This document shows, piece by piece, positions 1 to 6,018 of a stretch of DNA of 10,393 bases; the first letter of the stretch is position 1, and each line of letters begins with the position of its first letter. Source of the DNA: Desulfobulbaceae bacterium UBA5123 (GTDB lineage: Bacteria; Desulfobacterota; Desulfobulbia; Desulfobulbales; UBA5123); NCBI GenBank assembly GCA_002415465.1, contig DHYT01000196.1, forward strand, positions 6,170-16,562, given 5' to 3'. The translations under genes and the position numbers were made by a program. The notes beneath the pieces were generated by a model. That model was given only the letters and a program-made list of their open reading frames with translations. It made no database searches and was not told the DNA's origin.

Positions 1-1
1 C

Positions 2-784
2 GAGCACCGGCTCTATCTGCCCTCAACCTTCCTGACGCTGGCGGCGGTTGCCGGCGGCTATGGCCTTCTGGCCGGCGGCCGCGAGCGCTTTGCGTGGGCC
101 TTGCGGCTGTTGCTCGTCGCGCTGGCGCTGGCGTGCGGCCTCCTCACCTGGCAGCGGAATCTGGTCTGGGCGGATACCTTGACGCTGTGGCAGGACGTGG
201 TCACGAAATCACCGGGGCTTGTCGGCGGGTATCAGAATCTCGGCAAAATTCTCATGCTGCGCGGACGGGATGCGGAGGCGGAACGGATGCTGCGCACGGG
301 CGCCGCGATAGGCAGCGGGAAGGGCGGCGCGCACCGGGTCGGCAGCGATACCGCCGTCTCCCTTGGCAATATCCATTATCTTCTCGGCCGCCTGTATGGG
401 CGGCACGGCCGCGAGAATGACGCTTCCGCGGCCATCGACGCTTCGCTTCGTTACGATCCGAACAATGTCAAGGCCATGGTGGGCAAGGGCGTGCAACTGG
501 AAAGGGCCGGGCGTTCGCTGGCCGCGGTGCAGTTCTACCGGGCCGCCGCCTTGCGCGGCGAGGAATCGGCGGAGCTTTTCTGTAATTGGGCGGTGAGCCT
601 GTTTTCCCTCGGCCGGCTGGATCAGTCAATCAGCCTGCTGCAGCGGGCGATCAGGCTAGAGCCGGGGCATGCGGACAGCCATTACAATCTCGGCGTGGCC
701 TATGGCGGCAAGGGGATGGCCGCCGAGGCGCGGCAAGAGATGGCGCTTGCCATGCAGTTGCAGCAGCAGCGCGGTAATCGTTGA
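2..784 (+). CDS. Membrane-anchored TPR protein, C-terminal part (5' end outside window)
   Basis: The reading frame is open from the first complete codon of the window, so the gene starts upstream and only 260 residues are visible. They begin with EHRLYLPS, followed by two hydrophobic segments (about residues 9-26 and 31-49) and the motif WADTLTLWQDVV. This order is known from multi-span membrane proteins with C-terminal TPR repeats (TMTC-like, often labelled O-GlcNAc transferase-like or DUF1736/TPR). The remainder is about five TPR-like helical pairs (roughly 75-105, 121-154, 155-186, 189-222 and 223-255); the clearest contain NLGKILMLRGRDAEAE and HYNLGVAYGGKGMAAEA. TPRs bind other proteins, and the missing N-terminal part may be a glycosyltransferase-type membrane domain. 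An in-frame TTG at 101 is not a credible start because the family signature lies before it. The next gene follows after about 27 bases, suggesting an operon. The TPR call is firm; the enzymatic role is unknown. Confidence 0.85.
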   Translation, partial: EHRLYLPSTFLTLAAVAGGYGLLAGGRERFAWALRLLLVALALACGLLTWQRNLVWADTLTLWQDVVTKSPGLVGGYQNLGKILMLRGRDAEAERMLRTGAAIGSGKGGAHRVGSDTAVSLGNIHYLLGRLYGRHGRENDASAAIDASLRYDPNNVKAMVGKGVQLERAGRSLAAVQFYRAAALRGEESAELFCNWAVSLFSLGRLDQSISLLQRAIRLEPGHADSHYNLGVAYGGKGMAAEARQEMALAMQLQQQRGNR

Positions 785-811
785 ACGGCAGGCGGCTATG
801 GATGGTCGGTG

Positions 812-1612
812 ATGGTGCAATTTAAAACCCCTCTGGAAATCTACAAACTCCTGCCGCGGAGCAACTGCCGGCAGTGTTATCTCCCTTCCTGTCTGGCCTT
901 TGCCACCGCCGTGCTCAAGGGGGAGAAGCGACTCGCCGACTGCCCCTGCCTGCCGGCGGAGACGGCGGCCCTGGGCGACGGCGGCAACGGCGGGCGCGCC
1001 TCCATGGATCGCAACATGGAGGAGGTTTTTCAGCGCCTGCAAGGGGAGATCGCCGCCATCGATCTGGCCGGCCGCGCCTCGGCGGTGGGGGGGCGGATGG
1101 TTGAGGGACGGCTTGCGGTCACCTGTCTCGGCAAGGATTTTCTCGTCGGCCCCGACGGGACGGTGACCTCCGAGTGCCATCTCAACCCCTGGGTGACGGT
1201 GCCGCTGCTGCGGTATGTGCTGGCGAGCACGGGCGTTGCGCCCGTCGGGCAATGGGTCTCCATGCGGGAGCTTGCCGACGGCCCGACCTGGAACCCGCTT
1301 TTCGTGCAGCGTTGCGAAGCGGTGTTGCAGCGGCTTGCCGACGCCCAGCCGCATCTGTTCGCGGACCTGGTCGGGATGTTCAGCGGTCGGCGGGCGGCGC
1401 CGGTTTTTGATGCCGACATCGCCATCATCCTCGCCCCGCTGCCCAAGGTGCCGGTGCTGATCTGCCACTGGCGGGCCGAGGATGATCTTGAATCGCGGCT
1501 GGGCATCTTTTTTGACCGCACCGCCGATTGCCATCTCGGCGTGGAACTACTCCATACCCTCGGGGTCGGCATGGTGACGATGTTCGCGCGGATCGGTCAT
1601 CTGCATGGCTGA
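812..1612 (+). CDS. Iron-sulfur protein with DUF3786 domain
   Basis: About 266 residues in two parts. The N-terminal 50 residues hold cysteines at 19, 22, 27 and 44 (C-X2-C-X4-C-X16-C, with SNCRQCYLPSC at its core), plus another at 46. This spacing is known from [4Fe-4S] domains of the corrinoid iron-sulfur protein large subunit and of RnfB-like proteins, so one cluster is likely. The rest (from about residue 65) matches my memory of the uncharacterised DUF3786 family of anaerobes, with stretches such as RLAVTCLGKDFLVGPDG and ECHLNPWVTVPLLRYVL. There is no signal peptide or membrane helix, so it should be cytoplasmic. A GTG at 809 directly precedes the ATG at 812 and either could be used; the previous gene's stop at 782-784 is in the same frame and rules out an earlier start. 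No strong ribosome binding site is visible. The end overlaps the next gene by 8 bases. The function is unknown, with electron transfer or corrinoid/C1 metabolism possible. Confidence 0.88.
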   Translation: MVQFKTPLEIYKLLPRSNCRQCYLPSCLAFATAVLKGEKRLADCPCLPAETAALGDGGNGGRASMDRNMEEVFQRLQGEIAAIDLAGRASAVGGRMVEGRLAVTCLGKDFLVGPDGTVTSECHLNPWVTVPLLRYVLASTGVAPVGQWVSMRELADGPTWNPLFVQRCEAVLQRLADAQPHLFADLVGMFSGRRAAPVFDADIAIILAPLPKVPVLICHWRAEDDLESRLGIFFDRTADCHLGVELLHTLGVGMVTMFARIGHLHG

Positions 1613-2522
1613 CCGTTGCGGCCGCCGCTCGCCGCTGGCGGCAACCCTGCTTGCCATCCTCGCCTGTCTGCTCTGGTCCACCGCCTTTGTCGGGATCAAG
1701 ATCGGCCTCCGCCACGCCACCCCGTTTTCCTTTGCCGGGTTGCGTTTCATGCTCGCCGGCCTGCTGCTCGCGCCCTTCTGGCCGCGTCGGGACGTGGTCG
1801 GCGCGTGCCGCCGCGACCTGGCGCTGATCGCGAAGATCGCCTTTTATCAGACCTTTCTGCTGTACGGCTTGTTCTATCTCGGCATCACCATGGTCTCGGC
1901 GGCGCTGGCGGCGATCATCATCGGCACCGCGCCATTGGTGACCGGGGTACTGGCCCATTTCTGCATGGATGACGAACCGCTGTCCGTGCCGAAACTCCTC
2001 AGCCTGGCCCTCGGCGTCGCCGGGGTGGCCCTGATCAGCCTCAGCCGTGAGCCGTGGGCGTCGCCGGAAGGGCTGCGGACCTTCGGGGGCATCGGCCTGC
2101 TGCTCCTTTCAACGGTTGCCAGCGGTTACGGCAATGTCCTGGTCGCCAGGGATAGGGGGACGATCGATCCGGTGCTGCTCAACTCGGTGCAGATATTCGT
2201 CGGCGGCTTCTTTCTTTTTCTGGTCTCGCTGCCGCTGGAGGGGGTGCCGCGCATTGCGCAGCCATTGGCGTATTATGGGGCGCTCCTCTGGCTGGCGGTG
2301 TTGTCGGCGGCGGCCTTTTCGCTCTGGTTCGTGCTCTTGAAGGACCCGGTGGTTTCGGTGTCGCGGCTCAATCTCTGGAAGTTCATCATCCCGGTCTGCG
2401 GCGCGGCCTTGAGCTGGGCGCTGCTGCCGGGCGAATCGCCGAATCCGGCCATGCTTGCGGGTATGACCATGATCGCCGTCGCCATTGTCGCCTATTTCGT
2501 TGCCGATGCCCGGCGGCGGTAG
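1605..2522 (+). CDS. EamA/DMT-family inner-membrane transporter
   Basis: A 305-residue, very hydrophobic protein of the length normal for the drug/metabolite transporter superfamily, with about ten membrane helices arranged as two EamA repeats. The first repeat has the characteristic LLWSTAFVGIK near residue 22 and ends its fourth or fifth helix with IIGTAPLVTGVL before an acidic DDEP turn. The second repeat starts near residue 160 and contains SRLNLWKFIIPVCG followed by the LPGE turn typical of the last helices. Known members export or import small metabolites, amino acids or nucleotide-like compounds; the substrate cannot be read from the sequence. The ATG lies inside the end of the upstream gene (ATGGCTGA at 1605-1612), so translation is probably coupled to it. 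A basic C-terminus (DARRR) fits a cytoplasmic tail. The family call is secure. Confidence 0.93.
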   Translation: MADRCGRRSPLAATLLAILACLLWSTAFVGIKIGLRHATPFSFAGLRFMLAGLLLAPFWPRRDVVGACRRDLALIAKIAFYQTFLLYGLFYLGITMVSAALAAIIIGTAPLVTGVLAHFCMDDEPLSVPKLLSLALGVAGVALISLSREPWASPEGLRTFGGIGLLLLSTVASGYGNVLVARDRGTIDPVLLNSVQIFVGGFFLFLVSLPLEGVPRIAQPLAYYGALLWLAVLSAAAFSLWFVLLKDPVVSVSRLNLWKFIIPVCGAALSWALLPGESPNPAMLAGMTMIAVAIVAYFVADARRR

Positions 2523-2550
2523 GTTTTCCGCCCGCCATCTTTTGTTTCTT
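2512..2550 (+). terminator. Possible intrinsic terminator overlapping the transporter stop codon
   Basis: GGCGGCGG (2512-2519) can pair with CCGCCCGCC (2528-2536), leaving one bulged base and a loop of about eight bases that contains the TAG stop. A T-rich run with interruptions (ATCTTTTGTTTCTT) follows. The geometry fits an intrinsic terminator for the upstream three-gene unit, but the T tract is imperfect and GC-rich coding DNA forms such stems often. Confidence 0.4.
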
Positions 2551-2573
2551 GCGCGCGTCGGCTATGGTAACAT
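2542..2573 (+). promoter_or_regulatory. Weak candidate promoter for the RND exporter gene
   Basis: The 74-base gap before the exporter contains TGGTAACAT (2565-2573), readable as an extended -10 with TAACAT at 2568-2573. The nearest -35-like sequence, TTGTTT (2542-2547), is 20 bases away, longer than the 17 preferred by sigma70. TATGGT (2563-2568) is an alternative -10, 15 bases from the same -35. Both are poor, so this marks only where a promoter is most likely. Confidence 0.25.
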
Positions 2574-2596
2574 CCTGATCCGGAACATTTTTTGAC

Positions 2597-5131
2597 ATGT
2601 CGAACATTCGGGAAACAACAAGCATGCGAACCTCCCTGCTGCGCATCTATGACAAGCTGGTTCTTGAACGGCCGCTGCTGACGATCCTGGCGGTCCTGGC
2701 GGTGGTCGGCTTCTTCGCCGCCCAGGTCCCCAAATTCAAGCTGGACGCCTCCGGGGATTCGCTGGTGCTGGAGAACGACGCCGATCTGCGGTATCACCGC
2801 GCCACCGTCGACCGTTATGGCGCCAGCGACGTCCTGGTGCTGACCTATACCCCCCGCAGCGATGTCTTTTCGGCCGGGGCGTTGGCCGAGATCAAGGGGT
2901 TGCGCGATGAACTGCGGCAACTGGCCGGGGTGCAGTCGGTGCTTACCATCCTCGATGTGCCGCTGCTGCTGACCTCGGGCCTCTCGCTCGGCGACCTGGC
3001 CGATGCCGACAAGGTCGAGACGCTCGAGTCGCCCGGCGCCGATATCCAGGCGGCGCAGACGGAGATGCGGGAAAACCCGCTCTATCGGGGGCGGCTGCTC
3101 AGCAAGGACGGCAAAACCACCACCCTTCTGCTCACCTTGCCGGCGGATCAGACCTATCGGGCGCTGTTGAAGCGCCGGTACGAGTTGCGGGAGAAAAAAT
3201 ACGGCAACCAGCTTACCGGCGCCGAGGCGCTGGAACTGGCGGACGTTTCGCGGCGCTATCGGCAGCATCTCGCCGTGGTCACCGAACAGGAGAACCGGCT
3301 GGTGGCGGCGGTACGCGCCATTCGCGACCGCCATCAAGGATCGGCGCAGATCTTTCTCGGCGGGGTGCCGATGATCGTCGCCGACATGATCAGTTTCATC
3401 AAGGGCGACCTGGTTGTCTTCGGCGGCGGGGTGCTCCTCTTCCTGATCGTGACCCTGACCATCATTTTCCGGCGGTTGCGCTGGGTGATGCTCTCGCTCT
3501 TCTGCTGCGCGGCGGCGGTGGTGACCATGCTCGGCTACCTGGGCCTGGTCGACTGGCGGGTGACGGTGATCTCATCGAACTTCATCTCGCTGATGATCAT
3601 CCTCACCATGTCGCTCACCATCCACCTTATCGTCCGCTATCTCGAGTTGCAGGCCGCCTCGCCGGAGGCTGACCAGCGCGCCCTTGTCCTGGAAACGGTT
3701 CGCACCATCGTCCTGCCGTGTCTCTATACCACCCTGACCACCATTGTCGCCTTCACCTCTCTCCTTGTCAGCGAAATCCGCCCGGTGATGGATTTCGGCA
3801 AGATGATGACCATCGGCCTGCTGGTTTCCTTTCTCCTCGCCTTTCTGCTGTTTCCGGCCACGGTGCTGCTGCTCGGCAAGAGGGGCGGGCCGGTCGAAAG
3901 CGCCGATGCCTCCGAGCCCTTGACCATGCTCTTCGCCCGCTTCACCGAACGGCATGGCGCGAAGATCCTTATCTTCTGCCTTGTCCTGATGGTGGTGAGC
4001 GGGGTGGGGATCGGCCGATTGAAGGTGGAGAATCGCTTTATCGATTATTTTCGGAAGAGCACCGAGATATTTCAGGGGATGAGCCTGATCGACCGGCAAC
4101 TGGGCGGCACCACCCCCCTGGACCTGATCGTCGATTTCAAGCAGAAGCCGGCCACCGCCGCCGACGAGGCGGACGACGAACTGCTGGATCTGCTCGAGGA
4201 TGATCTTTTCCTCGGGCAGGAGGCCGAGCCGGTGTCCTGGGCGGCGGATGTGTATACCATGGAGCAGGTCGAGCGGATCCATGATTTTCTCGACACCCTG
4301 CCGGAAACCGGCGAGGTGCTCTCCGTCGCCACCGCGCTGAAGATCGCCACCCGCCTCAACGACGAGGTGCCGCTTGAGAACTACGAGTTGTCCTTGCTCT
4401 ACAAGAAATGCCCGCCGGAGATCGACGACCTGCTGATTAAGCCCTATGTGGCCGAGGATATTCCCCAGGCGCGGTTCGCGATGCGGGTGGTGGAATCCGA
4501 GAAGAGCATGGAGCGGCTGGCGCTGCTGGGCAAGATCCGTTCGTTTCTGGTGGATGAGATGGGGTTTGAGGCGACGCAGATCCATTTCACCAACATGTTT
4601 GTCCTCTACAACAACATGCTGCAGAGCCTCTTCCGGTCGCAGATCCTGACCATCGGCATGGTCTTTCTCGGCATCCTGGCGATGTTCGTGGTGTTGTTCC
4701 GTTCGTTCTATCTGGCGTTGATCGCCACCATCCCCAACATCGTGCCGGTGGCGGTGGTGCTGGGCGCCCTGGGCTGGCTCGGCATCCCCCTCGACATGAT
4801 GACCATCACCATCGCCTCGATCAGCATCGGCATCGCCGTCGACGACACCATCCATTACGTCCACCGGTTCCAGCGGGAGTTTCGCCGCGACCGCGACTAT
4901 CGGGCCACCATGCGCCGCTGTCACGGCAGCATCGGCCGGGCGATGTATTATACCTCCATCACCATTACCAGCGGTTTTTCGATTCTGGTGCTGTCCAACT
5001 TCCTCCCCACCATCTATTTCGGCCTCTTCACCGGCTTTGCGATGGTGGTGGCGCTGCTGGCCGACCTCCTCCTCTTGCCGCAGCTTCTCATCGTCTTGCG
5101 GCCGTTGGGGCCGGAAGGCGTCGACGCCTAG
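2597..5131 (+). CDS. MMPL/Patched-type RND-superfamily exporter
   Basis: An 844-residue inner-membrane protein with the duplicated RND layout. TM1 (about 27-43) is followed by a large periplasmic loop (44-268) and five helices (272-290, 296-316, 321-345, 367-391, 404-426). The pattern then repeats: TM7 (456-474), a second loop (475-674) and TM8-12 (681-833). The second half carries the family signature GIAVDDTIHYVHRF around residues 745-758, with Asp749/Asp750 as likely proton-relay residues; the matching first-half helix reads LTMSLTIHLIVRY and has no acidic pair. Known relatives move lipids, hopanoids or other hydrophobic molecules to the periplasm or outer membrane; the substrate here is unknown, and no membrane-fusion or outer-membrane partner gene is in the window. 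The start could instead be the ATG at 2624 (MRTSLLRIYDK), which has GGGA ten bases ahead and resembles how I recall relatives beginning. The stop overlaps that of the opposite gene. Confidence 0.92.
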   Translation: MSNIRETTSMRTSLLRIYDKLVLERPLLTILAVLAVVGFFAAQVPKFKLDASGDSLVLENDADLRYHRATVDRYGASDVLVLTYTPRSDVFSAGALAEIKGLRDELRQLAGVQSVLTILDVPLLLTSGLSLGDLADADKVETLESPGADIQAAQTEMRENPLYRGRLLSKDGKTTTLLLTLPADQTYRALLKRRYELREKKYGNQLTGAEALELADVSRRYRQHLAVVTEQENRLVAAVRAIRDRHQGSAQIFLGGVPMIVADMISFIKGDLVVFGGGVLLFLIVTLTIIFRRLRWVMLSLFCCAAAVVTMLGYLGLVDWRVTVISSNFISLMIILTMSLTIHLIVRYLELQAASPEADQRALVLETVRTIVLPCLYTTLTTIVAFTSLLVSEIRPVMDFGKMMTIGLLVSFLLAFLLFPATVLLLGKRGGPVESADASEPLTMLFARFTERHGAKILIFCLVLMVVSGVGIGRLKVENRFIDYFRKSTEIFQGMSLIDRQLGGTTPLDLIVDFKQKPATAADEADDELLDLLEDDLFLGQEAEPVSWAADVYTMEQVERIHDFLDTLPETGEVLSVATALKIATRLNDEVPLENYELSLLYKKCPPEIDDLLIKPYVAEDIPQARFAMRVVESEKSMERLALLGKIRSFLVDEMGFEATQIHFTNMFVLYNNMLQSLFRSQILTIGMVFLGILAMFVVLFRSFYLALIATIPNIVPVAVVLGALGWLGIPLDMMTITIASISIGIAVDDTIHYVHRFQREFRRDRDYRATMRRCHGSIGRAMYYTSITITSGFSILVLSNFLPTIYFGLFTGFAMVVALLADLLLLPQLLIVLRPLGPEGVDA

Positions 5132-5742
5132 CGGTTGGCGGCGGCTTGCCCTTCGTGGAGGGCGAGCAGTTGCTGGCGGCAGCGGCGCACCAGTTGCAGG
5201 ACGGCGGTGAGTTTTTTTTGGAAGGGGATGGGTTCGGCCGCCAGCAGGGCCATCTGGGGTTCACAGAGATACCAGGTGCAGATAAAGGGGCGGCACATCC
5301 GCGGCAGGATGCAGCCCTCCCTGGCGAGATAGCGGCAGGGGTCGCCGCGGCGGGGGCGGGTCTGCCCGGCCGGGAGGTCGCTCTCCAGGACGAGAAGATA
5401 GATGAGATCGGCAAGATCGAAGTAGATGCCGTCGGCGTCGCAGCAGAAATCCCGGCAACCAGGGCAGGTGAGGCGGCAGTAACGGTCCATCGTTTCGTCG
5501 CACCAGAGGAGGCCCTCGCGAATGCCTGTGGCGAGAAGTTGCATCCGCTTGCGGTCCGGCGCCGCGAAGTTTTCCCGCAGTTCTCGGGTAAGGCGGCGCC
5601 ATTGTTCCTCGGCGACGGGCTGCTTGAACCGGTCAGGGGCGGCCTGGGCGATGGCCGGTTCCGCGTGACCGTATTCCTGGCTGAGTCGCGTGAGGATGGT
5701 CAACTCGGCGGGGAGATGTACGCCTTTTTTTCTGCGCGTCAT
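5128..5742 (-). CDS. YkgJ-family cysteine-cluster protein
   Basis: A 204-residue soluble protein with 12 cysteines. The core is CRLTCPGCRDFCC (Cys89, 93, 96, 100, 101), then Cys136, Cys144, Cys150, Cys155 and Cys160 in GCILPRMCRPFICTWYLC. This arrangement, including the RPF.C.WY stretch, is typical of the YkgJ / Fe-S-oxidoreductase-like zinc- or iron-binding cysteine-cluster family, whose biochemical role is generally unknown. Roughly 80 residues of charged, helical N-terminal sequence precede the cluster, and a helical, Arg/Gln-rich tail follows. No signal peptide or membrane segment is visible. The ATG at 5742 is the first possible start in this frame near the 5' end; upstream codons offer none, and I see no Shine-Dalgarno sequence. 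The gene converges on the RND exporter and shares the four bases CTAG with it at the stops. Metal binding is inferred from the cysteines; whether it holds zinc or an Fe-S cluster cannot be told. Confidence 0.88.
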   Translation of the reverse strand: MTRRKKGVHLPAELTILTRLSQEYGHAEPAIAQAAPDRFKQPVAEEQWRRLTRELRENFAAPDRKRMQLLATGIREGLLWCDETMDRYCRLTCPGCRDFCCDADGIYFDLADLIYLLVLESDLPAGQTRPRRGDPCRYLAREGCILPRMCRPFICTWYLCEPQMALLAAEPIPFQKKLTAVLQLVRRCRQQLLALHEGQAAANR

Positions 5743-5853
5743 TTGATTTGGTAATGGAAATGATTGTAATATTTATTTAGTTTTTCTGGGGAGGTACGGG
5801 GTTTCCTTACCCGAGCAGGGCCGAGAGTGCAAGCTGATTTGTTCTCTTGTGGA

Positions 5854-5882
5854 TTGAACTACTTGTTTTTCATGAAGATATT
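5854..5882 (+). promoter_or_regulatory. Candidate sigma70 promoter for the hybrid kinase
   Basis: TTGAAC (5854-5859) and GATATT (5877-5882) are separated by exactly 17 bases. Each matches four of six consensus positions. Transcription would start near 5890, leaving a leader of about 130 bases before the kinase start codon. The spacing is ideal but the hexamers are only moderate. Confidence 0.4.
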
Positions 5883-5887
5883 GAGCG

Positions 5888-5983
5888 GTTGCGTCTGGCA
5901 ACGTGAGAGTGGCCCTGCGGGGCAGGGCTTGCGCTGTCGGGGGTATGCCTTGATTTTTTTGCGGCATGGGCCGTGGCAAGCCC
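5888..5983 (+). promoter_or_regulatory. Possible structured leader RNA with competing helices
   Basis: Four pairings are possible. GTTGC/GCAAC (5888-5892 with 5898-5902) and GCCCTGC/GCAGGGC (5912-5918 with 5922-5928, three-base loop) are local hairpins. ATGCC/GGCAT (5945-5949 with 5963-5967) has a T-run in its loop and sits inside an eight-base perfect pairing of GGGCTTGC (5925-5932) with GCAAGCCC (5976-5983). The eight-base helix uses bases 5925-5928, which also belong to the seven-base hairpin, so the two exclude each other. That is the layout of a switch, but single matches of this size arise by chance in a few hundred bases. It resembles no riboswitch class I know. Confidence 0.3.
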
Positions 5984-6018
5984 AATCCATCCGTTAACGC
6001 CGTGATTGCCGGCCGGTT

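Larger units (their letters stand above)
5743..6018. other. Divergent intergenic region, AT-richer than its surroundings
   Basis: This 276-base gap lies between the divergent cysteine-cluster and hybrid-kinase genes. Toward the - strand gene there is TACAAT on the - strand (5763-5768), a five-of-six match to a sigma70 -10 about 20 bases ahead of its ATG, without a recognisable -35. Toward the + strand gene there is a better promoter candidate (5854-5882) and a GC-rich stretch with several inverted repeats (5888-5983), listed separately. A 70-codon - strand frame (5773-5985, TTG start) has no family features and is probably not a gene. Confidence 0.7.

Noticed and set aside
656..1534. 292-codon - strand frame across the TPR/DUF3786 junction
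   Set aside because: It crosses two well-supported + strand genes and gives a composition typical of antisense translation.
3572..4924. Long open frame (450 codons) on the - strand inside the RND exporter gene
   Set aside because: It mirrors the codon pattern of the exporter, and its translation is rich in His, Gln, Asp and Gly with no family features. Long antisense frames are common in GC-rich genes.
5146..5754. 202-codon + strand frame opposite the cysteine-cluster gene
   Set aside because: The - strand frame has a recognisable conserved cysteine pattern; this one shows no motif.
5815..5918. Complementary GCAGGGCC (5815-5822) and GGCCCTGC (5911-5918), plus a direct repeat GAGAGTG (5823-5829, 5905-5911)
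   Set aside because: Matches of seven to eight bases are expected by chance in 276 bases, and the first copy lies upstream of the likely promoter, so it would not be in the leader RNA.
5773..5985. 70-codon - strand frame in the intergenic region
   Set aside because: TTG start, no ribosome binding site, no domain or signal; it also covers the candidate promoter and leader of the opposite gene.
5971..5990. Sigma54-like sequence on the - strand (TGG, seven bases, TTGC)
   Set aside because: The spacing is one base short of the -24/-12 requirement, which tolerates little change.
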